Assembly: GCF_027942865.1 (NCBI RefSeq)
Contig: NC_134509.1
Coordinates: 27,722,197 to 27,786,196, forward strand
Reading direction: 5' to 3'
Length of the DNA: 64,000 bases
From: Odontesthes bonariensis
Lineage: Eukaryota; Chordata; Actinopteri; Atheriniformes; Atherinopsidae
In this document: piece after piece, positions 50,531-61,100 of the stretch
Layout of the letters: each line of letters starts with the position of its first letter
Numbering within the stretch: the stretch's first letter is position 1
The notes under the pieces: generated by a model
Told to the model about the DNA's origin: nothing
The model's input: only the letters and a program-made list of their open reading frames with translations
Databases searched by the model: none
Position numbers and translations under genes: made by a program

Positions 50531-50650
50531 GGAAGGCCTTGTATATTTCAGCAAGACAATGTTAAACTACATATTGCATCTATTACAACAGCTTATCTTC
50601 GTAGTAGAAGAATCTGGGTGCTGGTCTGACCTGCGTGCAGTCCTCATAGA
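50531..50650 (+). mobile_element. Tc1/mariner transposase remnant
   Basis: In one frame it reads FQQDNVKLHIASITTAYLRS, then RRIWVL, a stop, and PACSPH. This follows the Tc1 catalytic core (FQQDNA.PHSA...WLRSRRV.VL.WPA.SPD). It lies between pbx4-like exon 1 and the Harbinger-like element. The paralogous fragment at 19.7 kb probably comes from the same family. Confidence 0.65.
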
Positions 50651-50999
50651 GTGTAATGAGGGAGAGAGGGATGAAAACTATGCCATCTTAAGGTATCCTG
50701 AATTCCCCCTGTTTAGACCCTTTGTACCTCTGTTAATACCTGGTCTGGGCTTCATCCAGACTCTCATCTTTAATAGCCATATCTGCTGGAAGATGTGACC
50801 AATGGCCTGCTGCGGCTGGTCATCGCTATGGTGTTTCCTAATGTTAGGATCACCCAGGTCATCTCGATAAAGTCCAATATGACCCGGAATGAGGTGAGCC
50901 TCGTCTTCCATTGCTCATTTAAACCAGTACGGAGTTAGAAATGGACAGAGGGCGACTACAGAGAGAGTTCCTTCTCCATTTTAAGCACGTTCAACACCA

Positions 51000-52360
51000 G
51001 AAGGCTGTGAAGCAGTGTTGTATGGGAGCAGTCTGCTTGCCTGGGTCCGAATTACGACGAAAAAGAGACAAAGGTGCAACAACCTTCCAACTTACTTGGA
51101 ATATAAATTGGATGCAAACATGTTGTCTTTAATAACGGTGGTTATTCTCTGGTATGGGAGAACTTTGTTGATCAAATATAACACCAAGGTGCAGTTGTTT
51201 TAATAAACAATGTGGCGCATATGTAAGTTTCTTCTTCCAGTGAAGCAAAGCAGTGAGACTCTGCAAACACCCGACCGATAAAAAAGACAACACACTGCTT
51301 ATCCCTCTGAGTAAAATAAAAGTGTGGATTATATTAAAGCGTACTATCTCAAAGCCTGTGCGTCTGTTTAATGTCGCCGCCCTCCTGCTCTCCTTTTATA
51401 TCCGAAACACCGTCCGCTCGATCAAAACAAGTGTGAACGGACCGGGTCACCGAGAACCGGACTAAAGGCATTCCTGTGAAACTTCCTCCATCTGGTTCGG
51501 TCCAAGCCTACCACTGACGGGTGAGTGACATTTGTTGTTGCTTATTCTTGTTTCCCACACTGGTGTCTTTGAGTTGTTCCATACCTCCCGACGAAATACG
51601 AGAGAGCAGCTTACTGTCCACTGTCAAGTTACACAACACGAGCAAAGACGATTTCCGCTGGAGACCTTTAGGGTGTTTTTACTTAAATCAGGTCATTTTT
51701 ACTGCGTAAATCTCCCACTGGATTCCAGGATTAGATTTAGGTTCCAAACCAATTAGGGCCCATTCAAGACCTATGGAAGGGGACAGTGTCATTGGAGACA
51801 TTCATTAGTATAGAAACATTTTATCATTCATGACATTTAAACTGAAAACAGCTTGGTATTGCTTAGTGTTTGCAGTGAACCCAGCCAAGCCAACAAAATG
51901 CCCATCACAGCATAACAGGGCCACAGAATCCCCTCAGGCAACACAAACAGTGGGTTTTTAATTTGTCACCTTGTCACCATTCAACAACAAAATGATCTAA
52001 TTACAATATAGGAAGGAACGCTACTGCAGATCATTCATCCCATACAGTGATCAGACTTTATCACATCCACCCAATGTAATCACTGTTGTGTTTATCAGTT
52101 CTTGGCATTCCCATACAGTTCCCTCAATAATACCCAAAAACCATGTGTGCAGTACATTCACAGATCGTGTCTGTACTACGTACTGTATCTATGTGTTTAT
52201 TGTGTATAGTATCTGCCACTTAGGTAACTGCCTGTGTTTATTATGGACACCTGAATTTAGTTATCAAATGATTTGGTTGCTTCAGTTGATTTAGGCTAAG
52301 TTGAACAACATTATATCCCCAAACCAACTCTGAATATACTGAATTTCCAGGTTTTTCCAT
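51000..52360. other. Flank upstream of the pbx4-like exon 1, no gene recognised
   Basis: This stretch should have held the pbx4-like promoter and 5'UTR. A mildly CpG-rich patch lies at about 51350-51520 (GTCGCCGCCC, CACCGTCCGCTCG). Open frames of 60-74 codons on the plus strand lack any family resemblance. No promoter element can be named. Confidence 0.4.
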
Positions 52361-52384
52361 TGATATCATTTTTTTTCCTGCAAT

Positions 52385-52570
52385 GATAGAACAGGCATAT
52401 TCCAAGATGACAAGCTAAAACTCAGAAAGAGTGGTTGAGGGAGCAGGAGTCACCATTTTCACATATGGATTGGCTGCTACAATGCCCAGACGTTATCTTT
52501 GGGATGTGCTGAAGAAGGACTTTACGCAGCAGTATGACCCTCTCTTCATCAATAAAAGATGAATAGCTGG
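52385..52570 (+). mobile_element. Possible Tc1-like transposase C-terminal remnant
   Basis: A broken stretch contains TGGGATGTGCTGAAGAAGGA (WDVLKKD in one frame), preceded by a cysteine-poor open segment, resembling the end of a Tc1/mariner transposase. It is too decayed for a firm assignment. Confidence 0.3.
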
Positions 52571-53067
52571 AAAGAAATGTTGTGACATCGCATAAGTTTA
52601 TTGAAACATATGTAAGAAAGTTGAATTTCTACTTCCTCTTTTTCCTTTTTTTGGTCTGGCTCTGTAGATTTATTATCTTACAGTTGATTCTATACTTCTT
52701 GTGTATTTTAAATTAATTTAGTTTATTTGATGTTATTCTTGATTCTTACTGTTGCAACGAGTAAATTCCCCCTATGAGTATAAATAAAGTCTTTATATAT
52801 AATTGAAGAGAATTGAATAATACTTTATTTAAAAAAAGAAACATAACAACTCACTACCAGTAATTAGTCATTGATCTTTTATGTGTACAGCATTATTGTT
52901 GTGGGCAGGAATGACTCCCTGTATCATTCATGGTGCAGCGGATCTGAAGAAACCTCTGACTGAATACACTTTGATCACCCTGTTATGTAGAGGATGTGCA
53001 GTGTTATATTATACAGGCATAGCTGGAAACAACAGGTGTGGGGAGATTCTGTGCCTCAGAGCTAGCC

Positions 53068-53360
53068 CATACATCCATTTTCCATACCTGCTTCACCCTT
53101 ATCAGGGTTGTGGGGCGGCTGGTGCCCATCCAGCTCCCATTAGAGTTAGGAGACACCCTAGACAAGTTGTCAGTCTATTCAAGGGCCAACACAGAGACAG
53201 ACACACAACCATGCACACTCAAACTCACGTCTGCAGTCAATTTAGAATCACCAATCAGCCAAAAATGCATGTTTTTAAAACGTGTAAGAAACCTATGCAT
53301 GCATGCAGAGAACAGCAAACTTCACACAGAAAGGCCTCAGATGGGATTCAGCTGAGGATT
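53068..53360 (-). mobile_element. Diverged SINE copy
   Basis: CATCCATTTTCCATACCTGC on the plus strand starts the family's tail end, followed by GGTGCCCATCCAGCTCCC and later CAAACTTCACACAGAAAGGC. The element lies in minus orientation. Plus-strand open frames of 105-175 codons overlap it and are not genes. Confidence 0.65.
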
Positions 53361-53519
53361 CAGCCCCGACGCTTGTTTCGGTCAAAATTTTTCAAATTTC
53401 AGTTATGAAATAGAAATTTTTGGACAGAATACTTTTTAATGATTGCAAGTTCAGGTGACCTGTAAAACTGAAACTCTGTATGACAATTTTCTTTTTTTTT
53501 TCCCGGTCCTGGTCTCACC

Positions 53520-53614
53520 CTGATTTTTCTGGATAGCTTAATGCAGCTGCTCTCCACCAGCATGTCGGCGGCCGGAGAACGCAGTGGTTTGATTTGAAAC
53601 CGCGAGGAGGCCAT
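53520..53614 (-). CDS. Orphan candidate first exon
   Basis: The minus-strand frame starts MASSRFQIKPLRSPAADM, followed by LVESSCIKLSRKI, and meets a plausible donor (CAGG/GTGAGA) near 53520. The local sequence has raised CpG content (GTCGGCGGCCGG, AACCGCGAGG). I do not recognise the peptide and could not find a partner exon downstream. It may be a real first exon of an unrecognised gene, a relic of one, or chance. Confidence 0.2.
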
Positions 53615-54080
53615 CGTTTTACTGTGGAAACCGTGTTGATAATGATGATGGCGATTTTCTTCATACTAATAATCTCCCCACAAGTTATTGGTGTCAGCTT
53701 TAATCAGTAGCAAATCATGCGGCCTGCTAGTAATAATGCTGTGTAACATTTTGTTAAAGACCACCTCTGCTTTTACACAATCACTTTAGAATTAGTATTG
53801 TTTATTTGTTTTCAGACAGCTTTTTGGCTTTTATGAGGTGTCCTGATAATGACAACGTGCAATATATTTAACACGAAATAATGGTTTTAATCATTTTCAT
53901 GGTACTATATTCAATACACGGTGTGCTGAAGCGGTTCTCTTTGTGTGTGTGTTTTGTGCCTGTGGACTTCTGAGTGAATCTCCAATCAGCAAGCGACAGA
54001 GTGACTCTCTCACAGCCCATCGCTCTCATTATTTACGAACGCACACTCACACGCAGCCAACTGCTCGCACCAACAACGAG

Positions 54081-54166
54081 CAGCCACACAGATGTGCTGA
54101 GGTTCAGCCACACAGATGTGCTGAGGTTCAGCCACACAGATGTGCTGAGGTTCAGCCACACAGATG
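54081..54166. repeat. 24-bp minisatellite, 3.6 copies
   Basis: Unit CAGCCACACAGATGTGCTGAGGTT-type, 24 bp, repeated perfectly at 54081, 54105 and 54129, with a 14-bp partial copy at 54153. A multiple of three, it reads through as SHTDVLRF repeats in one frame, but the flanks give no gene support. Confidence 0.95.
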
Positions 54167-54410
54167 CTCTCACTAACACTCTGCCTCATCAACCCCTTGT
54201 TTTACTGTCTCTGGTGATTACAGATGCCTTTTTACTCTGTAATTGGATAATTAGACAATAAAGCTAAGTGCTTTGATTATGTTCTCCATGCAGATGGAAC
54301 AGTCCACCTGCCCCACCACCCCTTCAAACGCCACCCGTGGTCCGCTCTTGTTGTTACCATGCCAACAGGGACCTGAGCCCCTCTGGATGCTGCATTCAAG
54401 TATCTCTATT

Positions 54411-54436
54411 TCACACACACACACACACACACACAG
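54411..54436. repeat. (CA)n microsatellite
   Basis: Simple CA repeat of about 12 units. Confidence 0.95.
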
Positions 54437-55129
54437 AGAACATCATTGTCGATTAAGAGTGATGCCTGGCTATTGCGTATTGGTTTTTTTCACCCTGAAC
54501 AGAATCATCCATGTCCCCTGCGTGCTGCTGCTGCCATGTTGCATGGAAAAAAATATAAATCAATTTGTATTCGGGTAGTTTCAACAGGATGTTCACATGT
54601 TCGAGTTCACCCACCACTGCAAACATGCAAAAATGTCAGATTACTAAACATAATCTCTATAACTGCTGCTACTATCAAGAATGAATTCTTATATATAGGA
54701 CCCGGTGGAATTTATGGAAACAAAACAGTATCTTGCTGACTCAAAAAAAATTCCTCTACATGTTCATTTTCATGAAAAAACATGTCACTCGGTGATATCC
54801 CTTTGCTTATATTCAAAGGATTTTAGGGCAAAAAAAATGAACAATAATTTGGGGCTTTGCGGTGTCTTCTGGTGGTATTAAAAGTGAGTGTGCACTCCCA
54901 CCATTCCATGTACCTTTCATTCCCTTTCTCCATCAGCCACCTCTCTGCTGTCACCCTTTTCCATTATTCTTTCCCCTCTTCCTCTGCCCCAGTCTGACCT
55001 GCTCACCCTTATTTTCATGTGAATGAGAATCGATCTATCTTTCAGCACCTTGCTGTCCATCCTATCAACCCAGTAGCCTACACCTAATGATCCGATGAGT
55101 TTTTACACTTTAATGTGACCTTAATTCAC

Positions 55130-55530
55130 TCGTTTAACAGTGAATGCGTTGAAGGACAGAGTCTGAGGAATGATGAGTAGCCGTTTCTATCCTTGTAATT
55201 TGGACTATATCGGACGTAAGTGTGCTGACTGAGATGACCGTGTGTTTTATGCTTTCGACCGAAACCAAGTCTAAACGGAGCAGGTCCGTCATGAAACGAG
55301 GCTAATTGTGGGACAACGTTTGTTTCTTTGATTGTCGTTTGTAACATAAGTTGCTGGTAAGCGACAGTCACCACTAAAGAGGATAATATTTCAGAAGAAG
55401 AAGCCGTTTTAATTAAAGCTGTGAACAGTCGAGAGTACTTTCGTAACGCTCCTGCCATCTTGCGTTCAGAACGTGAGCTAGTACCTACGTGTTACCCCGA
55501 TGCCTGATGGGAAATGTAGTAAGAATGAAT
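55130..55530 (+). promoter_or_regulatory. mvb12a: CpG-rich promoter of mvb12a with YY1- and ZNF143-type motifs
   Basis: CpG dinucleotides are dense here compared with the AT-rich surroundings. TGCCATCTTG at 55453-55462 matches the YY1 site often found at transcription starts. TGCCTGATGGGAAATGTAGT at 55501-55520 is, in reverse complement, the ACTACAnnTCCCAnnnTGC motif bound by ZNF143 and typical of housekeeping promoters. No TATA box is evident. A divergent 110-codon frame (55126-55458, minus) begins on the YY1-like ATG. It is not recognised and is listed under rejected items. Confidence 0.65.
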
Positions 55531-55644
55531 TACTCACTTCCTCATTCGACGAGAACGACCAAGATATTTCCAGTGGTGGCGAACAAGTTTTCTACACCGC
55601 GAAATCACAGTACATCGAAAAGACACAAGTGACACAGAGGCAGG
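55521..55644 (+). other. mvb12a: Probable noncoding first exon of mvb12a
   Basis: Sequence downstream of the ZNF143-type motif ends at a strong donor, CAGG/GTAAGTAT, at 55644. The next coding exon starts directly with ATG after its acceptor at 58195, so this exon would be 5'UTR. The start site is approximate. An open frame runs through it (from 55500), so an alternative N-terminus cannot be excluded. Confidence 0.5.
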
Positions 55645-58195
55645 GTAAGTATATTTATTTACGTTTCTATGAGACACTTCATGAAACAATGAGTGTTTTG
55701 GCTAATTTTGAGCAAGAAAGAGCGAAGTTTTGTCAACGGAACAACTAGCAGAGAGTAAGGTAAACTCGGTTTGTCATGAATGTATCAATTGTGACTCTAA
55801 TCCGTCTTTGTTAATTCAGTCATATTTTATATATATAGCTCTTTAACAATGTACGTAAAGTTTTTGAATAAGACATAAAAGTGTGATAATGTTGTTGTCA
55901 AAGTTGCCGTTAGAGCACTTGAACTGTTGATGCCAAGACTTATTTAGGCTACCTGCATCTGACTGGTGCTGTTTTTCCACTTGGTTCACACAATGATAAT
56001 AAGCATGAGTACATATCCCAAAAATGTCCTTACTGCGGATCCAAACTTAAAGTAGTTGAGTCATTAATGTATGTGATGTTTTATTATTATTCCTAAAATA
56101 GAATCAGGATCTTCTTTACATATTTAGATGTTGTTTCATCTCATGCTCTTATGATGTATTTTAGTAAGGCTTTTGGGAATTTATTTGTTAGATGCATAAA
56201 GGACTTAATAAGAGTGAGGTATTAAATTATTGGCAGTAGTTGTAGGCCAAAAAGATTTGGGGGTGGCCGCTGTGGAGAATTATTTTGGAACGGAAGTTCA
56301 GGGATCCAGAGGAACAAATGTCACTCTTGCTGGTGTTAGGGATGAATTCTGAATAGATTCATTCTGTCCGTGATTACATCATGATAACCTAACTATTTAG
56401 ACTGAATAAGATACGGTTGTCCTAAACAATGAAGTCTAAGGATAACAGACCCTATTTAGGCTCTGTTTACATGGACATGGACACAACAGGTTGGTTGTCA
56501 CAGCACCAACAAGTCGGAGAACCCATTCTTTCACACACAATATGGACAATGGGAATATTTGCAATTACAATATTGTAATCGGTGGATTTAAAGTTTGAAA
56601 ACTTTTATTGGAATGGCCACAATGGAAATGAAACCCTCCTCTGGCAATCAGAAAATTAAAAACGATATTTATATTGGTGCTTGAATGTCTCTTTGTTCTA
56701 AGAATAGATAAACAGACAACAATATCATAATTCATCATTTATTTATAGATGGAAATGATCCAGTATTTCAGATCTGTCAATGCAAATAATCATTTGTTTT
56801 TCAGCTATTTTTGTAGCATTACCTGCAACTAAATGTTCTGAGTAACATCTGCACATCATCTCGGGGGCATTTAAAACATTCTTCTGTTCAGAGCAGCTTC
56901 AACTGCTAGATGTTTCCTCATTTGAAATAGCCTACTCGCCTCAGGTCCTTTCACAACATTTCTGTTGGATTGAGAACTAGACTTTGACTCGGAGATCTGA
57001 AAATATTCGCTTCAATCATTCTTTGTGGAATACCTTTCCGCTTGCTGCATCACTGATTTGCTATTGATCATTTCATGAAACAATGTCCTGATATTTTTAA
57101 TTGGAATTCATTTAATTAATTTGGACACATTTCTAAAAAAAAAGATATTTTAAATCTTAAAGAGTTTTTAATTTCCTGGTTAAATGAATAAGGGTTGTTG
57201 ACATTATGGTGTAAACAGACCCAAATGATGATGCTAACACCACTGTGTGTCACAGAAAACACAGGACTCATGCTAAAATGCACTGATTTCCTTTCTGGAA
57301 ACATAACGCTCATCAAATAAAGCAAATTTTTAGTCTTGTCCATCCTCAAAAAACATTTTTAACAAGTCCTCAAGATTTCTATCTAACTACAAACAAGTAG
57401 TTAATGTTGGATCTACTTGCTTGGATGTTACTCTGGATTCCTTTGCAACCGCATAAACCACTTGGTGTTGGTGCTGCATTTGTTAATCAACCGCTCCTGG
57501 TGAGTGGGTTTAATAGTGACCTTTTCCTTCCCTATCACTGTCATCAACTCTGTGCCTGATGACCTCAGAGTTCTCCTTTTGTAGTGACACCGTACACTTC
57601 CCAAAAACATGTGCTGTGAAGATCAGACTTTGGTAGATCTCAGTTCTTTAAATAAATCAGGGCACCCATCTCAGAAATCCCACTATTGAACCAAAAAATC
57701 ACTGTAATTAACATACTTTTTCTTTAGGTTCACCTTCTTTTTTCACTCATATCTGTAATATTGGATGATTTTCATTATATCTTAACCATGTCTAGGTTCT
57801 ACAAAACACGTTACAATTTGTTTCTCATTGACTCAAACTTTCATACAGAACTTTTTTCTACAATCACACACAAAAGAACAAAGCAGGTTCAATGTGGGGT
57901 TCAGTAACACACAGACGCACTGAGGACTGAACACCCGAAGTGGAAGACAACCATTCTGTTCACCGATTAATGACCACCCTCCTTTGTTTAATTAGATTCT
58001 AAGACTCAGGTGAAAAGTATGTGTATGGATGTAGAGGTTCAAAGGGGTTTACAGACTCAAGCAAGTCTGTATATGTTTGGAATTATCATTTGTGTTTACA
58101 CCAATCCAACACACGCTGTTGCCCTCCCCTCCAGATTCCCTCTACTCCTGCACTTTCCTTTCGTTATCGCAGTTTGCCCTTTTTCTCGCCTTCAG

Positions 58196-61100
58196 ATGTC
58201 CTTGATGGAGCATGGGACATACCGGCCTGTGACGGCAGTGGCCTGGACCTCCAACTCCAGCACCTTGCCCAAAGATTTCACCCTGGTAGGAACGGAAATA
58301 TGTATTCTGGCTTGATGTAATGCTGCGTAGATATTTCCATGTTGCTCCCCGCCTTGACCAAAGGCAGCTGGCTTGAGAGTGTTGTGTGTGAGTTTCAGTA
58401 CATCTTCATGTCCATACTTTTGTAACTGATAAGAAGAAGAAGTTTTATTGTCATCTTACAAGAATACAACGAAACTGCGTTTGGCAGCATCTCTTGTAGC
58501 AGCTACAATGTCACAATCATAGAACGTAATACAAGTGATAAATATTAAAGTGCAGTTAAAATGTTTATATAAGAATAGTCTGTACAGTTTGTTTTCGGGG
58601 TGGGGGGGGTGTCATGGTTCCTGCAGCAGTCTCTTCACAGCGATGGGGAGTAAGCTGTGTTTAAGTCTGCTGGTGCGGGCTCACATGACTCTGAGTCTGC
58701 CAGAAGGAAACCTGGTTTTTCACCAGAGGTGGAGCGAGTTTGTTCCTCCTCAGCGTTCTCAGGGCCTTTTTAATAATGTGGGTGGTGTTCACAGTGCAGC
58801 CCAGGTCCTCTGAGATGTGCAGAAGAAACTTAAAGTTTGTGACCCGCTCCACTTCTTCCCCATTGATGCTCAAGCCTGAGTGCAGTGTGGTCCTTGACCC
58901 TTGGAGGTCAATGATGATTTTTTTTTGTCTTCTTGGTGTTGAGGTTGAGGTGGTTTTTACTGCACCAGGCCGCCAGTGCTTGGATTAGTGACCCATTCTA
59001 CACTCTGTAATATGATATACTGTGATATTTATACTACATATTTAAACCTAGTGATTAATTGGTTGTAAAAAATCATTTATGGGTTGGAGCCAGATTTGAC
59101 AGGCCTCATTACTTCAGTGTAAGTAGTCATAAGCTTTATTTTGACCACAGAAACTTTTCCCAGAAACGAAAGCCTTTTCTTTAAACCTCTCAATTTCCAC
59201 TACAGGAACAAGGCACTAAACAGATATTTTACCTCCAAAAAGGGCCCTGGCCCCTGACAGGGAAGTAGTGCTTTTGAAATATGGAACCTTTGGGGTGGGA
59301 CAATTCTAATTGGTCAAGTATTCCCAGCGATTTACTGTATTTCCATCTTTTCATCTCAGTCACGTTCAGTCTCCACAACAGCTCATAAACTCTGCTAACT
59401 TAAAGGTGTACCACAGGAATAGTTGTTACCGTTTGGAAAGACAACATTTGAACTCAGATATTTGTACCTTCTTCAGTCAGCTCACGGCAAAAGCTGAGCT
59501 GGTGGGCCGAGTTTGAAAATGAATGAGGAGAAAATTTTGACAAAAATGCTTGAGTAAAAGCATTAAAACACCAGAAATCAGTATAAATGTGTTACATTGA
59601 CCAGTTCATTTATCTAAAGCACACTTCTGGGTGTGACTGCACTCCTGTGACCAGCATGGCAGCCCTGATACTCAAACGGAGATGTTTTCACATGAAAACT
59701 GACTTGATTTTTCTCATATCCCCTGTTCCAGAGTGGTACCGTGAAAGAGTCGGCTGGAATAATCTTTTTGCTCCTAAAAGAAAAAGAAAAAAAAGAAAGT
59801 CCTTGAATATATGCTTTTGACACAAAATGCAAAAGTCTGATAGAACACCGGGCATAATAATAGTTCAGTGAAATGAAGCTTGAAATGGCTTTTTGTGGAG
59901 CTTTAAACCTTAGGCTGTTTGGAGTGGACTGTAAACTGCCATCACTGAAGATTGACAGAAAAAATGTTTGTTGCCACTGAATGTGTTCCAGTCTGTGTTC
60001 ATTACTCGAAAACTGTGAAGAATATAATATTAACATTCACCACAGTAGCATTTACTGTCTTCAAGTTTGTTCAAGTTGAGATGTTTCCCAAACACCGCCT
60101 CCATCCAGTAAACAGCTGTATACAAACTCTGATCTTCACACTTCAGCCACAGTTTACTCCGCTGGCCTGGATGCAACTGAATGCAGTTGCCCAGTCAGTG
60201 TTGTGCCTTTCTGAAGAGCCCCTGAGGGAAAATTGTAGAGTCTGTCTTTACAGTTTAAGAACTCCTCAGCTACCTTCAGATGATGTACCCTCCGGGAGCA
60301 ACAGCCTTTGCTTCGGGCCATCAGGTGTAGCTGGTAGATACTTGGTTAACAGATTTATAGGCTGAGACCTTCTGTTCTATGTCCCGGTGATTGTATGAAT
60401 CCAGACAAGCATATGAAAGCTTCTTAAAAGCCAAATTATTGTCAAACAGTAGTCGACACGGCAGGGGTTTTATCTTTGCAGTTGCTTTTTAAACTCCTCA
60501 TGAATTGTTTCGCCACATGTCTCGAAAGCCAAACAATATCATGTTGCTATTATATAACCTGAGCGCTTCTGGCACCAGAAAACCTGCTCCTTCACAACAC
60601 ATTCTGTTCACATGCAGATTCCTGTTGATATCGATTACTCCCTCTCTGCTCTGTAATCCGATGTACCCTTTTTCCCTTCAAATTTCTCGACTTTTGCAGA
60701 TCAGCCTCACAGAAGACGGAGCATCAGCGAATTTCACACGCAGCTTTGTGATGAAGTCTGGATATTACCTCTGTTATAACAAGGTAACACCCAGAGAGAT
60801 GTTCCCAAAGTTTGAGAGATGTTTTACTTTTGCATTACCACAATACTGGTGCGTCTCTCTTTGGGCTGCATACCCTTAAATCACTTGTACCTCTGTGTAT
60901 AGGACCTGACAGGTGGCATGGTGGTGTCAGACATTCAGATCATCTCAGAAAAAGACTCTATTCCTCACGGTTACTGCTACATAGCAGAGCACCTCGAACC
61001 AAGTGAGTGCACACACACATTCACAGATTTCCCACATGTTTTAGGAGTAGTTTTGTATTTATTCAATCCTCCTTTGTTGTGCTGTCTGATTGATGGAAGC

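Larger units (their letters stand above)
41575..50911 (-). pseudogene. pbx4: pbx4-like TALE homeobox gene, decayed (six exon remnants)
   Basis: PBX proteins are nuclear TALE homeodomain cofactors of HOX proteins. Remnants in correct order: exon 1 at 50740-50911 (AIGHIFQQI, then after a frameshift near 50780 MAIKDESLDEAQTR); exon 2 at 49115-49148 (only FSVLCEIKEKT remains); exon 3 at 42417-42639 (LNIQGSHQEDPSDPA to IRQIYHAELEKYEQ, with a one-base loss after GPEKG near 42560); exon 4 at 42144-42334 (SEFTCHVMNLLREQSRTRP, then TAA at 42200-42202 where PBX has Leu, then KQSTCEAVMILRSRFLDA); exon 5 at 41890-42025 (first part of the homeodomain); exon 6 to 41757 ([20 protein letters not shown]). Splice sites persist, so it is an unprocessed copy rather than a retrocopy. 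The homeodomain has unusual changes, such as Cys in RRKCRNF. FSAI and NFSKQAT favour pbx4 over other paralogues, but this is inferred. Later exons were not found. A string of sequencing errors is the main alternative. Confidence 0.82.

Noticed and set aside
52881..53408. 175- and 105-codon plus-strand open frames
   Set aside because: They overlap a SINE copy; the peptide is translated repeat.
55126..55458. 110-codon minus-strand frame starting MAGALRKYSRLFTALIK
   Set aside because: It begins on a YY1-type promoter motif, has no recognisable domain, and runs to its stop without a convincing donor. It is more likely the antisense of the mvb12a promoter than a gene. Divergent transcription remains possible and is noted as a finding.
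59614..60036. 140-codon minus-strand open frame in an mvb12a intron
   Set aside because: No signal peptide, domain or splice support; lies antisense within an intron.
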